From assembly GCF_003427025.1 (NCBI RefSeq), contig NZ_QVAI01000001.1, positions 806,001-870,000 of the forward strand: a stretch of 64,000 nucleotides of DNA. Direction: 5' to 3'. The position numbers were made by a program, and so were the translations under genes. The DNA comes from Jiangella endophytica (GTDB lineage: Bacteria > Actinomycetota > Actinomycetes > Jiangellales > Jiangellaceae). The first letter of the stretch is position 1; the number at the start of each line of letters is the position of its first letter. Shown piece by piece: positions 33,300 through 41,882 of this stretch. The notes beneath the pieces were generated by a model, which had not been told where the DNA came from, did no database searches, and saw nothing but the letters and a program-made list of their open reading frames with translations.

Positions 33300-34448
33300 T
33301 CACCTGACGGTCGCCCAGCGCCCGGTGATCGACCAGAGGTCGTAGGAGTACAGCGAGTCGCAGGTCGCCTGGCTCCAGTCCGGGTCGTCGATGGTGGGCA
33401 GGCTGGAGCAGGAACTGGTGAAGACGACCTCGACGGTGCCGGGGTCGGCGAGCCGGCCGTGCCACGTCCGGGCCAGGCCGGCGTTGTGGTTCCGCGAGAA
33501 TCCGGTCAGCTCGCGGTCGATGTCGCCCAGCGGTTCCCACGTGCCCGTGCCGGAGAGGACGTTCGTCAGGCTCAGGCGGGCGACCTGCACCGAGGGACCG
33601 ATCCACCAGGGGTTGTCGGTGGGGTAGGGGTGCTGTTCGCGTACGGCCACCACGTTGCGCCCGGTGCGGTCGAGGGCGATGTCGAACCCGTTGAGGTAGT
33701 CGGGCGCACCGTCGGCGCCGGTGAGCCCGTCCGTCGGCAGCAGGACGGGTGGGCTCACCCGCAGGCGCTCCACGACCGAGAGGTCGACGACGCTGGCGTA
33801 GGCACGGGTCGAGGTGTCGCCACGGGTGTAGGTCAGCAGCACCCGCCCGGAGGCGCCGGAGAGGGAGACGGCGGACGGCTGACCGGCGCCCCACTGGTCG
33901 ATGCGCTCCGACGTCACGATCGGCTCCAGGTACTTGACCCACGGCCCGTCCGGGTCGGTCGCGAAGGCGACGCCGACCTGGTTGTGCGCGCTCGCGTCCA
34001 CGTCGTTGCCCAGGTAGAACATCGCGTACGAGTAGCGAACGCCGCCGTAGTGGAACCGTCCGGCGACGACGCTCGGGTCACAGGTGTGGAAGCTGTCCCA
34101 GGCCGGAGAGGCGGAGGCCTGCAGGACGGACCTCGTCTCGGTCACGACCCCGTCGACGCGCTTGGTGAGATAGATGTGGTCCTCGATCACTCTGGACCGG
34201 TCGTTGTGGCACGACCAGATCCACTCGGTGTCCCCGTCGCGCACCACTGACGGCGCGTAGGAGTAGAACCCGGGCTCCGGTTCGTACACCGCCGCCAGCG
34301 ACGCCGGGTCCCAGGTGACCCGATCGCGGGCCGGACGGGCGTTCGCGTCGTCCTCGGCCGCTGCCGTGCCCAGCGGGGCGAGCAGGGCGCTCACGCCCAT
34401 CACGGTCGCCAGTGCGCAGGCTCGCCTGATCGTGCGGAAAGGTGCCAT
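33300..34448 (-). CDS. Secreted five-bladed-propeller (GH43-like) protein, function unknown
   Basis: 382 residues. A Sec signal peptide (FRTIRRACALATVMGVSALLA then LGTAAA) is cut near residue 31. The mature part is beta-rich with propeller-like rungs: FYSYAPSVVRDGDTEWIWSC, YYGGVRYSYAMFYLG-like, GWNQVGVAF-like FATDPDGPWV, and VVEVVFTSS. Such five-bladed proteins include GH43, GH62 and GH117 glycosidases, but the acid triad is not certain, so binding is also possible. It reads away from the nucleoside-hydrolase operon, with a shared operator region (34482-34541) between them. A role in freeing or holding an extracellular substrate for that operon is likely. Confidence 0.6.
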   Translation of the reverse strand: MAPFRTIRRACALATVMGVSALLAPLGTAAAEDDANARPARDRVTWDPASLAAVYEPEPGFYSYAPSVVRDGDTEWIWSCHNDRSRVIEDHIYLTKRVDGVVTETRSVLQASASPAWDSFHTCDPSVVAGRFHYGGVRYSYAMFYLGNDVDASAHNQVGVAFATDPDGPWVKYLEPIVTSERIDQWGAGQPSAVSLSGASGRVLLTYTRGDTSTRAYASVVDLSVVERLRVSPPVLLPTDGLTGADGAPDYLNGFDIALDRTGRNVVAVREQHPYPTDNPWWIGPSVQVARLSLTNVLSGTGTWEPLGDIDRELTGFSRNHNAGLARTWHGRLADPGTVEVVFTSSCSSLPTIDDPDWSQATCDSLYSYDLWSITGRWATVR

Positions 34449-34481
34449 CGATGGCCTCCATCCTCCGTCGTTACCGGGGGT

Positions 34482-34541
34482 CTACTCGTGATGCGCTATT
34501 CGAGTAGAGTCATGCTTGCGGCAGCGAGTCTACTCGAATAG
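34482..34541. promoter_or_regulatory. Operator cluster of the ribonucleoside LacI regulon
   Basis: Two near-perfect 12-bp palindromes of the form CTAyTCGArTAG face each other: CTATTCGAGTAG at 34496-34507 and CTACTCGAATAG at 34530-34541, with centres 34 bp apart. A third half-conserved copy (CTACTCGTGATG) begins at 34482. The same site, CTATTCGAGTAG, occurs at 40643-40654 beside the LacI gene. They occupy the 152-bp gap between the divergent propeller and nucleoside-hydrolase genes, so the regulator can control both. Confidence 0.8.
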
Positions 34542-34600
34542 CATGCGTCGACGGTCGATGCGACGACCGCTCGTGATCACAGCGCTACAGACGGGAACCC

Positions 34601-35512
34601 ATGACCCACGACAGCTCGGCGGCACAGCACGGCGCGGACGTGGCCCACTCCTCCTTCGCTCTCGACACCGACATCGGCACGGACGTCGACGACCTGCTCG
34701 CGCTCGCGATGGTCCTGGGCTCGCCGGAGCTGGGGATCTCGGCCGTGACGACGGTGTACGGGGACGTGGACCTGCGCGCCAGGATCGTCGCGAAGGCGTT
34801 CGCGACGGCGGGCCGGACGGCGCCGCCGATCGCCGCCGGTGAGCCGGACACGCTGTCCGGGCGGCCGGTGTGGTGGCCGGGACACGAGGGCTCCACCATC
34901 GCCGACCTCGCCGAGCAACGCTACGAGGCACCGAGGGACGCCACCGCGGAGCTCGCGGCCAGCGCGACCGTCGTCGCCATCGGCCCGCTCACGAACGTCG
35001 CCGTCGCGCTGCGCCGGCCCGAACGGGTGACGAAGCGCATCGTCATGATGGGTGGCGAGTTCCGCGCCGGCGTCGTCGAGCACAACATCCGCTGCGACGT
35101 GACCGCCGCCGCCGAGGTCTTCGCCTCGGGCCTCGACCTCCTGGCCGTGGGGCTCGACCAGACCCAGCGCGTCCGGCTCGGGCGGGCCGAGCTGGACGCC
35201 ATCTCGTCCACGGGACCGCTCGGTGCGCTCATCGGCGCGGAGATGCGCCGCTTCTGGGCGTTCACCGATCAGGACTTCAACGTGCCGCACGATCCCATCG
35301 CCGCGCTCACGCTCGCTCGTCCCGGCCTCTTCCGGACCGAGCGCGGCACCGTCACGGTCGAGACGGAGGGCGAACACCCTGGGACGACCCGGTTCGCCGC
35401 CGACCCGCGCGGGCCGCACGAGGTCGTCGTCGACATGGACGTGCCGCGGGTGACCGACGAGATCGTGCGCCGGATTCTCGCCGCGGCGCAGAACGCCTCC
35501 ACCACAGCCTGA
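34601..35512 (+). CDS. Inosine/uridine-preferring-type nucleoside hydrolase
   Basis: 303 residues. The hallmark calcium-binding motif DTDIGTDVDD (residues 22-31) is at the N-terminus, with GPLTNVAVAL and VMMGGEFRAG in the middle and a conserved late acidic residue in HDPIAALTLARP (D needed for Ca). The enzyme cleaves a ribonucleoside with water to base and free ribose, which suits the ribokinase five genes later. It lies first in the plus-strand operon, directly after the operator cluster. No signal peptide, so it acts after import. Base preference is not readable. Confidence 0.92.
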   Translation: MTHDSSAAQHGADVAHSSFALDTDIGTDVDDLLALAMVLGSPELGISAVTTVYGDVDLRARIVAKAFATAGRTAPPIAAGEPDTLSGRPVWWPGHEGSTIADLAEQRYEAPRDATAELAASATVVAIGPLTNVAVALRRPERVTKRIVMMGGEFRAGVVEHNIRCDVTAAAEVFASGLDLLAVGLDQTQRVRLGRAELDAISSTGPLGALIGAEMRRFWAFTDQDFNVPHDPIAALTLARPGLFRTERGTVTVETEGEHPGTTRFAADPRGPHEVVVDMDVPRVTDEIVRRILAAAQNASTTA

Positions 35513-35548
35513 CATCCATCCCAGCATCACTCGAAGAGGAGAAACGCC

Positions 35549-36853
35549 ATGGGACAGCCCACCACCCGGACCCTCTCAGTCGCCGCCGCGATCGGCGCGG
35601 GACTGCTGGTGCTCGCCGGATGCGGCGGGTCGGCGACGAACAGTTCGGGTGGCGGCGACGAGGAGATCACCCTGACCTTCGCGAACGCCGACCCGGCCGA
35701 GACCTGGGCCGCGGTGATCGAGGGGTTCGAGGAGCAGCACCCCGGCATCACCGTCAAGCAGCTCAACATCCCCTACGCGCAGTACACGAGCACCATCAAC
35801 CAGCGGATGGGCTCCGGTGGCGAGGGGATCGACCTCATGGTCGTCGACGCCGGCGGCGCCGCCCTGGACTGGAACAACCGCGGCTACCTCGCCGACATCA
35901 CCGACCTGCGCGAGGACGCCATCGCCGCCGCCGTGAGCGAGAGCATGGTCACGGCGCGTGAGGTGGACGGCAAGCTGCTCGCTCTCGCGCCCTGGACCAC
36001 CTCGCAGTTCCTCTACTACAACGTCGACGTCCTCGCCGCGGCCGGTGTCGAGGCGCCGCCCAGCGACCCGGCGACGCCGTGGACCTATGAGCAGCTGACC
36101 GAAGCGGCGCGGGCGGTCCAGAGCGCCGGCGCGGCCGAGTACCCGCTGCTGTTCGACCAGTGGGACACGTACTACCAGCTGCAGATGATGGGCGTCTCCG
36201 CCGGCGGCGGCGACGGCATCGACGCCGACGGTGTCGTGGACTTCTCCGACGACGGCTGGCAGCACGCCCTGAGCTGGTATCACGGCCTCTTCGAGGACGG
36301 TCTCTCGCCGCGCGGCATCACCAACGACAAGAACGGCGCCCTGTTCCAGGAGGGCAAGGCCGCCTTCATCATCTCCGGCCCGTGGGGCGTGAGCGTGGCC
36401 AACGCGGGCGGCATCGACTACGGCGTCGCGCCGGCGCCCTATTTCGAGGGCGGGGAGGCGGCGACCTCCACGGACTCGTGGGCGGTGGGCGTCTCGTCGA
36501 AGACGGAGAACCTCGACGCCGCCAAGGAGTTCCTCCGCTACCTGACCATCGACCCGGACGGCAACGCTCAGGCGGCCGAGGTGGCCGGCATCACGCCCAC
36601 GAACAAGGAGGCGTTCGCGGCCTACGTCGAGCAGGTCAACGCGTCGGCCGGTGCGGCGACGGCGGGCTTCGGCGCGATCCTGCAGTACCAACTCGAGAAC
36701 AACGCCGTGCACCGCCCGACCGTGGTCGGCTACAGCGTGTTCGAGCCGGGCGCGGGGCAGTTGTTCTCCGACATCCGCAACGGTTCCGATCCCGCCGAGC
36801 GCGCCGCGCAGGCCGACGAGGAGATCACCGCCCAGATCGAGCGCTTGCGGTGA
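35549..36853 (+). CDS. Substrate-binding lipoprotein of a CUT1-type ABC importer (ribonucleoside regulon)
   Basis: 434 residues with a lipobox at LVLAGCGG (Cys about residue 26). The SBP_bac_1 fold shows LTFANADPAETWAAVIEGFEEQ, GMGSGGEGIDLMVVD-type and FYNVDVLAAAGV stretches. Its operon partners are a nucleoside hydrolase and ribokinase, so the cargo is more likely a ribonucleoside or a ribose-bearing glycoside than a plain polysaccharide fragment (inference). GAGGAG precedes the ATG. The stop overlaps the MalF-like start (TGATG). The operon lacks an ATPase gene. Confidence 0.9.
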   Translation: MGQPTTRTLSVAAAIGAGLLVLAGCGGSATNSSGGGDEEITLTFANADPAETWAAVIEGFEEQHPGITVKQLNIPYAQYTSTINQRMGSGGEGIDLMVVDAGGAALDWNNRGYLADITDLREDAIAAAVSESMVTAREVDGKLLALAPWTTSQFLYYNVDVLAAAGVEAPPSDPATPWTYEQLTEAARAVQSAGAAEYPLLFDQWDTYYQLQMMGVSAGGGDGIDADGVVDFSDDGWQHALSWYHGLFEDGLSPRGITNDKNGALFQEGKAAFIISGPWGVSVANAGGIDYGVAPAPYFEGGEAATSTDSWAVGVSSKTENLDAAKEFLRYLTIDPDGNAQAAEVAGITPTNKEAFAAYVEQVNASAGAATAGFGAILQYQLENNAVHRPTVVGYSVFEPGAGQLFSDIRNGSDPAERAAQADEEITAQIERLR

Positions 36854-37815
36854 TGCGCCCGGCGACGGCGACGCGGCGGACGGCGCGCTCCACGGGGCGC
36901 GCCGTCCGGCGGACGGGCCCGCGGCCGTCCGGCTCCGGCCGTCGGCGCAGCCGAACCGTCCGGACCACGCTGGTGGCCTTCGCCATGCTCAGCCCCGCGC
37001 TCCTGGCTCTGGTGCTGATGCGGGTCGTGCCCATGATCAGCGCGGTGAACCAGAGCTTCCGGCACGTCTCGCTGGCGACCGGCGATTCGGAGTTCGACGG
37101 TCTGGCGAACTACACCCATCTGCTCACCGATCCGGGGTTCCACTCCGTGCTCGTGGTGACGCTCGTCTTCAACCTCGTCCTCAACCCCGCGATCGTGGTG
37201 TTGTCGACCGCGCTGGCCCTGCTCACCGCGCAGCGACTTCCACTCGTGGGGTTGTGGCGCTCCATGATCTTCGTGCCCGCGGCCGTGCCCGGCGCGGTGG
37301 TGGCGCTCATCTGGAGCACCGCCCTGGAACCCGACGGCCTCGTCAACGCGCTGCTGGAATTCGTGGGCCTGCCGCCCCAGCCGTTCCTGACGTCGTCGAG
37401 CCAGGCGGCGTTCTCGATCGGCATCATGGTCACCTGGGGTGCGCTCGGGTACTGGATGATCTTCGTGATCGCCGGCCTCAAGGACATCCCCGACTCGCTC
37501 TACGAGGCGGCGGCGCTCGACGGCGCGGGCTGGTGGCGGCGCCTGGTCTCGATCACGCTCCCGTTGCTCAAGCGGCCGATGGCGTTCGTCCTGATCGCCT
37601 GCACGGTGGGGTCGTTCCTCCTCTTCGCGCCCGTGCAGATCCTGACGAAGGGTGGGCCGAACGGGTCGACGAACCTGATCATGTTCGACATCTACAACCG
37701 GACGTACCTGCTCGGTGACGTCGGGGTCGGGCAGGCGGAGGTCGTCATCCTGATGCTCCTGCTCGCGGTCATCGTCGCCGTCCAGTTCCGGCTCCTGCGG
37801 GAGGAGAAGGCATGA
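36853..37815 (+). CDS. CUT1 ABC importer permease, MalF-like (ribonucleoside regulon)
   Basis: 320 residues. A basic Arg-rich leader of about 38 residues precedes six membrane helices beginning FAMLSPALLALVLMRVVPM. The ATPase-contacting EAA loop is YEAAALDGAGWWRRLVSITLPL near residue 215, of which E-A-A and D-G-A are the key residues. The ATG overlaps the lipoprotein stop and its own stop overlaps the next permease start (ATGA). Confidence 0.92.
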   Translation: MRPATATRRTARSTGRAVRRTGPRPSGSGRRRSRTVRTTLVAFAMLSPALLALVLMRVVPMISAVNQSFRHVSLATGDSEFDGLANYTHLLTDPGFHSVLVVTLVFNLVLNPAIVVLSTALALLTAQRLPLVGLWRSMIFVPAAVPGAVVALIWSTALEPDGLVNALLEFVGLPPQPFLTSSSQAAFSIGIMVTWGALGYWMIFVIAGLKDIPDSLYEAAALDGAGWWRRLVSITLPLLKRPMAFVLIACTVGSFLLFAPVQILTKGGPNGSTNLIMFDIYNRTYLLGDVGVGQAEVVILMLLLAVIVAVQFRLLREEKA

Positions 37816-38648
37816 GGCGCTCGCGCGGCGGGACCATCGTCCTCACGACCGCGGCGGTCTTCGCCGCTCTCGCGGTCTTCCTCCCCGTGTGGTGGGTGTT
37901 CGTCTCGTCCACCCGGCCGGGAAACAGCTACGTCGAGCACATGGCGCCGCTGTCGTGGCTCGCGTTCGTTCCCGTGGGCGGCGACCTCACGAACTACTCC
38001 GGGCTGTTGTCGGGGCCGTTCCTCACGGGCCTGTTCAACAGTTTCCTGGTGGCCGGGCTCACGATCGCGTTCGGCCTGGCGATCGCGGTCCCGGCCGCGT
38101 ACGCCCTCGCGACGATCGACTTCCCCGGACGCGGCATCGTCTTCACCTTCATCGTCCTGGTGGCGATGATCCCGTTCGACGCCATCGCCATCCCGTTGTC
38201 GGGTCTGTTCCAGGACTGGGGGCTCAGCGACTCCTATGCGGGGCTGGTGCTGCCCGCGCTGGCCAACGGCTTCGCGATCTTCGTCCTGCGCCAGTTCTTC
38301 ATGGGGATCCCCTCGGAGCTGCTCGAGGCGGCCGAGGTCGACGGGCTCGGCCGGATCGCCACCCTGTGGCGCATCGTCCTGCCCTTGTCGAAGCCGGCGC
38401 TCATCGGCGCCGGCATGATGCTCTTCCTGTCGCAGTGGCAGGCGTACCTGTGGCCGCTGCTGATCGGGACGTCACCGGAACGCCAGCTCGCGCCGATCGC
38501 GCTGGCCAACCTCAGCACGTTGTTCACCGTCGACCTCGGGCAGATCTTCGCCGGCTCCTTCGTGCTGACGATCATCCCGATGATCCTGCTGCTGTTCTTC
38601 CAGAAGCAGTACACCGAGTCGCTGTCGACGACGGGGTTGAAGGGATGA
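37812..38648 (+). CDS. CUT1 ABC importer permease, MalG-like (ribonucleoside regulon)
   Basis: 278 residues, six membrane helices. The EAA loop reads LEAAEVDGLGRIATLWRIVLPL (about residues 168-189). FIVLVAMIPFDAIAIPL marks the third helix. It pairs with the preceding permease. Stop and start overlap with both neighbours (ATGA in each case), making lipoprotein, permeases and ribokinase one translationally coupled run. Confidence 0.92.
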   Translation: MRRSRGGTIVLTTAAVFAALAVFLPVWWVFVSSTRPGNSYVEHMAPLSWLAFVPVGGDLTNYSGLLSGPFLTGLFNSFLVAGLTIAFGLAIAVPAAYALATIDFPGRGIVFTFIVLVAMIPFDAIAIPLSGLFQDWGLSDSYAGLVLPALANGFAIFVLRQFFMGIPSELLEAAEVDGLGRIATLWRIVLPLSKPALIGAGMMLFLSQWQAYLWPLLIGTSPERQLAPIALANLSTLFTVDLGQIFAGSFVLTIIPMILLLFFQKQYTESLSTTGLKG

Positions 38649-39553
38649 CGGCGCGGATCGTCGTCGTGGGCTCGCTCAACGTGGACCGCACCTACCGGGT
38701 CGATCGCCTGCCCGCGGCGGGGCACACGATCCACGCGACGAGCCGCTCGACGGCGGCGGGTGGGAAGGGCGCGAACCAGGCCGTCGCCGCGGCGCTGCTC
38801 GGCGCCGACGTCGCACTCGTGGGCGCCGTGGGCACCGACGCGGGCGGCGACGACCTGGTGGCGTCGGTCGCCGCGGCAGGGGTCGACGTCACGGGAATCG
38901 TGCGGGTCGACGCGCCCACGGGCGAGGCCGTCGTCCTCGTCGACGCGGACGCGGAGAACCTCATCGTCGTCAGCGGCGGAGCGAACCTGCGCCTCGACGC
39001 CGCGGCGGTGACCTCGGCGATGCGCGAGGCGCGGTTCGTCGTGACCGGGTTCGAGGTCCCCGACGACGCGGTCGTCGCCGCCGCGGCGCGGGCCGGCGAG
39101 CTCGGGGCGCGGTTCGTCCTGAACCCGTCGCCGATGCGACGGCTGCCCGGCGGCCTGCTCGGTTCCGGAGCGGTCCTCGTCGTGAACGAACACGAACTCG
39201 CGATGCTGGTCGGCGACCGCCGTCCGGTGGGCGAGGGCGCGCAGGAGGCGAGCGAGCGGTTCGATGGCTGCGACGTCCTGGTCACGCTGGGCCCGCGCGG
39301 TGCACTGCTCTACGACGCGTCGACCCGCCGCCGGGCCGAGATCGTCGCCGCACCGGTCGACGCCGTCGACACCACCGGATGCGGCGACGCGTTCATGGGT
39401 GCGCTGGTCGCCGGGCTGGCCGCGCACCTGGACCCGGTGGAGGCGGCGACCCGCGCCGTCGAGGCCGGTGCGTTCGTGGCGACGCGACCCGGGGCGCAGA
39501 GCTCCTACCCGACGTCCGAGGACCTCCTGCGGTGGCGCCGCGCTGCTCGGTGA
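38645..39553 (+). CDS. rbsK: Ribokinase (PfkB family)
   Basis: 302 residues. GGKGANQA (residues 39-46) is the PfkB signature 1, and DTTGCGDAF (242-250) is signature 2, with catalytic base D248. The N-terminal VVVGSLNVDRTYRVD and the NPSPMR-type middle (ribokinase NPAP) are typical. It phosphorylates ribose to ribose-5-phosphate, the logical step after the nucleoside hydrolase. Last gene of the operon; its stop is only 23 bp from the convergent LacI gene stop. A different PfkB sugar kinase cannot be excluded, but the operon context fits ribose well. Confidence 0.87.
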   Translation: MTARIVVVGSLNVDRTYRVDRLPAAGHTIHATSRSTAAGGKGANQAVAAALLGADVALVGAVGTDAGGDDLVASVAAAGVDVTGIVRVDAPTGEAVVLVDADAENLIVVSGGANLRLDAAAVTSAMREARFVVTGFEVPDDAVVAAAARAGELGARFVLNPSPMRRLPGGLLGSGAVLVVNEHELAMLVGDRRPVGEGAQEASERFDGCDVLVTLGPRGALLYDASTRRRAEIVAAPVDAVDTTGCGDAFMGALVAGLAAHLDPVEAATRAVEAGAFVATRPGAQSSYPTSEDLLRWRRAAR

Positions 39554-39576
39554 CCCCGGGGCGCGGTGACCTGTGT

Positions 39577-40596
39577 TCAGCCGGCCGGCGGGCACCCGCA
39601 CGACGCGCGGACCACGAGACGGACGGGGACGTGGCCGGCCGACGCGGGCGCCGTCCGCCCCAGGACCGCCTGGAGCGCGGCCTCCGCGATGGCGGGGACG
39701 GGCTGTTCGACGGCGGTGAGCGGCGGGTCGCTGAACACGGCGTCGTCGGTGCCGTCGAACGACACCACGGCGAGATCGTGCGGCACCGAGATCGCGAGCT
39801 CTCGCGCCGCGGCGAGCAGGCCGAGCGCCTGGACGTCGGACGCGACGAACACGGCGTCGGGGCGGGGTTCGCGCGTCAGGAGATCGATCGCCGCCTCATG
39901 ACCGGCGACCCGGCTGTACTCCGCCTGCCGGAGCAGCGCGGGGTCGGCGGGCGAGCCGGCCTCGGACAGCGTGGCCTCCCAGCCCGCGCGCCGCTCGTCG
40001 GCGCCGGGTGCGCCTGCCCGCCCGCCCAGGTGCGCGATGCGCCGCAGCCCGTGCCCGAGGAGGTGGGAGACGGCCAGCCGCGCGCCGCCTTCGTTGTCGA
40101 CGATGACGGACAGCTGGCCGGGCTGGCTGCGCTGGTTGAGGTACACCGTCGGGGTTCCGTTGACCTCGGCGACCGAATCCGGCGCGAGGCTGACGATGAT
40201 CAAGCCGTCGATCTGATGGCTCACCAGTGACTCGATCTGGGCACGTTCCCGTTCGGGGTCGTCATCGGAGTCGCCGAGCAGCAGGGCGTACCCGGCGGTG
40301 AACGCCTGGTTCGACAGCTCGCGGGCGAGCGCGCCGAAGTAGGTGTTGCTGACATCCGGGACGACGAGGCCGACGGCCTGGGCGCGCTGGAGGCGCAGTG
40401 CCCGGGCGACGGCATTGGGCCGGTAGTCCAGCTCTCGCATCGCCGCCAGGACCTTCTCCCGGGTGGCGGCGGCCACCGGGCGCGGACCGTCGTTGGTGAC
40501 ATAGCTGACGACGGCGGTGCTCACGCCGGCCAGCCGGGCGACGTCGGTTCGCGTCGGGGCGCGGCGGCGCTCCGTGCGGCCGGGAGTGTCCATCAT
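39577..40596 (-). CDS. LacI-family regulator of the ribonucleoside regulon
   Basis: 339 residues (ATG 40596 with a second ATG directly after). HTH: TRTDVARLAGVSTAVVSYVTN; hinge: YRPNAVARALRLQRAQ, whose leucine/alanine helix inserts at the CG centre of LacI operators. The effector domain has the usual GLVVPDVSNTYFG and ends with GFDGTD-like VVSFDGTDDAVFSDPPLT. The CTAyTCGArTAG palindrome lies 47 bp upstream of its start and, in two full copies, before the divergent transporter operon at 34.5 kb. This is why I link it to that regulon. Likely inducer: ribose or a nucleoside. Confidence 0.92.
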   Translation of the reverse strand: MMDTPGRTERRRAPTRTDVARLAGVSTAVVSYVTNDGPRPVAAATREKVLAAMRELDYRPNAVARALRLQRAQAVGLVVPDVSNTYFGALARELSNQAFTAGYALLLGDSDDDPERERAQIESLVSHQIDGLIIVSLAPDSVAEVNGTPTVYLNQRSQPGQLSVIVDNEGGARLAVSHLLGHGLRRIAHLGGRAGAPGADERRAGWEATLSEAGSPADPALLRQAEYSRVAGHEAAIDLLTREPRPDAVFVASDVQALGLLAAARELAISVPHDLAVVSFDGTDDAVFSDPPLTAVEQPVPAIAEAALQAVLGRTAPASAGHVPVRLVVRASCGCPPAG

Positions 40597-40642
40597 CGAA
40601 ACCTGCACCTTTCGTCGTGCGAGGAGTATAGGAGCAGGGTAT

Positions 40643-40654
40643 CTATTCGAGTAG
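40643..40654. promoter_or_regulatory. Operator between the LacI gene and the divergent hydrolase gene
   Basis: CTATTCGAGTAG, a 12-bp near-perfect palindrome with a CG centre, lies in the 67-bp gap between the two divergent starts (40596 and 40664), only 9 bp from the ATG of the plus-strand gene. It matches the sites at 34496 and 34530 exactly in the core. Confidence 0.8.
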
Positions 40655-40663
40655 ACTACGCCT

Positions 40664-41791
40664 ATGCCGACCCCCGTGATCGTGGTCACCGACCTCTATC
40701 AGCCGCCCGAGGACCCAGGGGACAACTTCGACCTGCTGATGCCGTTCGGGCTCGATCGGATCGACCTGCGAGCGATCGTCCTCGACGTGTCGATCGAGAA
40801 GCGCGAGTCGGTCGGGGCGGGTGTGCCGGGCTACCCGGGGCCGCGGGAGCCGGGCGTCATCCCCGTCACGCAGCTGAACACCCTGTTCGGCCGGCAGGTG
40901 CCGTACGGGATCTCGCCGTTCGCCCGCATGCGCACCGTCGACGACCAGCTGCGCGACGTGCCGCCGTTCCAGCAGACGGGCCCCGAGCTCCTGCTCGACA
41001 CCCTGCGCGCGTCCGGCACGCCCGTCCACCTCATGTCCTTCGGCTCGGCCCGCCCGATCGCGGTCGCCTTCAATCGGGACCCGGCGTTGTTCCGTGAGAA
41101 GGTCGCGCGCATCCACCTCAGTGCCGGGTCGACGACGCTGGACTACCTGGAGTGGAACGTCTACCTCGACCCGCTGGCGATCATCCGGCTGGTCGACGCG
41201 GGTCTGCCGCTCGCGCTGTACCCGTGCGCCACGGAGGTCGACTGCTTCTCCTACGGCGTGCACAACACGCTCTGGTGGTTCGACGACCTGCGCTGGATCG
41301 ACGACCTGCACCCGGCACTGAAGCGCTACCTCCTCTACGGGCTCGGCGTGTCGACGCGGATCGACTTCCTGCGAGCGCTCGACGAGGACCCGCCGGCCGA
41401 GGTCGCCGAGCGCGTCTTCGGCCGGCGGCACGCGGTGTGGGAGACCGCCGCCTGGATCGAGGTGTCCGGCTCTGCCCTCGTGCGCCACCAGGACGGCTCG
41501 CACGAGATCGTCGCCGCGGCCGACGTCGCGCCGGGCGACGTCGTCGTGCGGAACGAACTGGTCCCCTGCAGGGCCGCCTCGCATCCGACCGGTCTCTACA
41601 CCTTCGAGCCGACCGCCCGGACCCCGAACGCGCACGTGTTCGTCCGCGACGATCCCCGCGACTACGAGCGGGCGCTGCGCGAGGCGCTGCCCCGCCTGTA
41701 TGCCTCGTTCACCCCGGAGGGCTGGCTCGGGTCGACTCTCGGCCCGCTGCGCGACCCGGAGCCGCGGCAGTACGCGGGCTCCCTGAGCTGA
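40664..41791 (+). CDS. Divergent nucleoside-hydrolase-like protein
   Basis: 375 residues. The N-terminus VIVVTDLYQPPEDPGDNFDLL resembles the nucleoside hydrolase start (normally D-x-D-x-G-x-D-D-x-x-A) but with an inserted QPPEDPG before the aspartate cluster. HLMSFGSARPIAVAFNRDP matches the GPLTNlA region, and VARIHLSAGSTTLD the MGG region. The C-terminal half (DFLRALDEDPPAEVAER on) has an extra domain. Thus a remote member of the IU_nuc_hydro superfamily, perhaps with altered metal coordination. It is divergent from the LacI gene with a shared operator. Substrate unknown; a nucleoside or other N-riboside is the natural guess. Confidence 0.6.
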   Translation: MPTPVIVVTDLYQPPEDPGDNFDLLMPFGLDRIDLRAIVLDVSIEKRESVGAGVPGYPGPREPGVIPVTQLNTLFGRQVPYGISPFARMRTVDDQLRDVPPFQQTGPELLLDTLRASGTPVHLMSFGSARPIAVAFNRDPALFREKVARIHLSAGSTTLDYLEWNVYLDPLAIIRLVDAGLPLALYPCATEVDCFSYGVHNTLWWFDDLRWIDDLHPALKRYLLYGLGVSTRIDFLRALDEDPPAEVAERVFGRRHAVWETAAWIEVSGSALVRHQDGSHEIVAAADVAPGDVVVRNELVPCRAASHPTGLYTFEPTARTPNAHVFVRDDPRDYERALREALPRLYASFTPEGWLGSTLGPLRDPEPRQYAGSLS

Positions 41792-41830
41792 CCTCCGCGG
41801 CACTCTGGCCATCGATGGTTCCTGGGCGAT

Positions 41831-41877
41831 GCCGGCCGGTGGCTGAGCCGTGAGAGCGCCGGCGCCACTGGGCCGGC
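41831..41877. terminator. Imperfect hairpin between convergent genes
   Basis: GCCGGCCGGTGGC (41831-41843) pairs imperfectly with GCCACTGGGCCGGC (41864-41877). The hairpin lies in the 91-bp gap between the convergent hydrolase-like gene and the DeoR/LacI-type regulator gene, where a bidirectional terminator is expected. Confidence 0.5.
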
Positions 41878-41882
41878 GGGTG

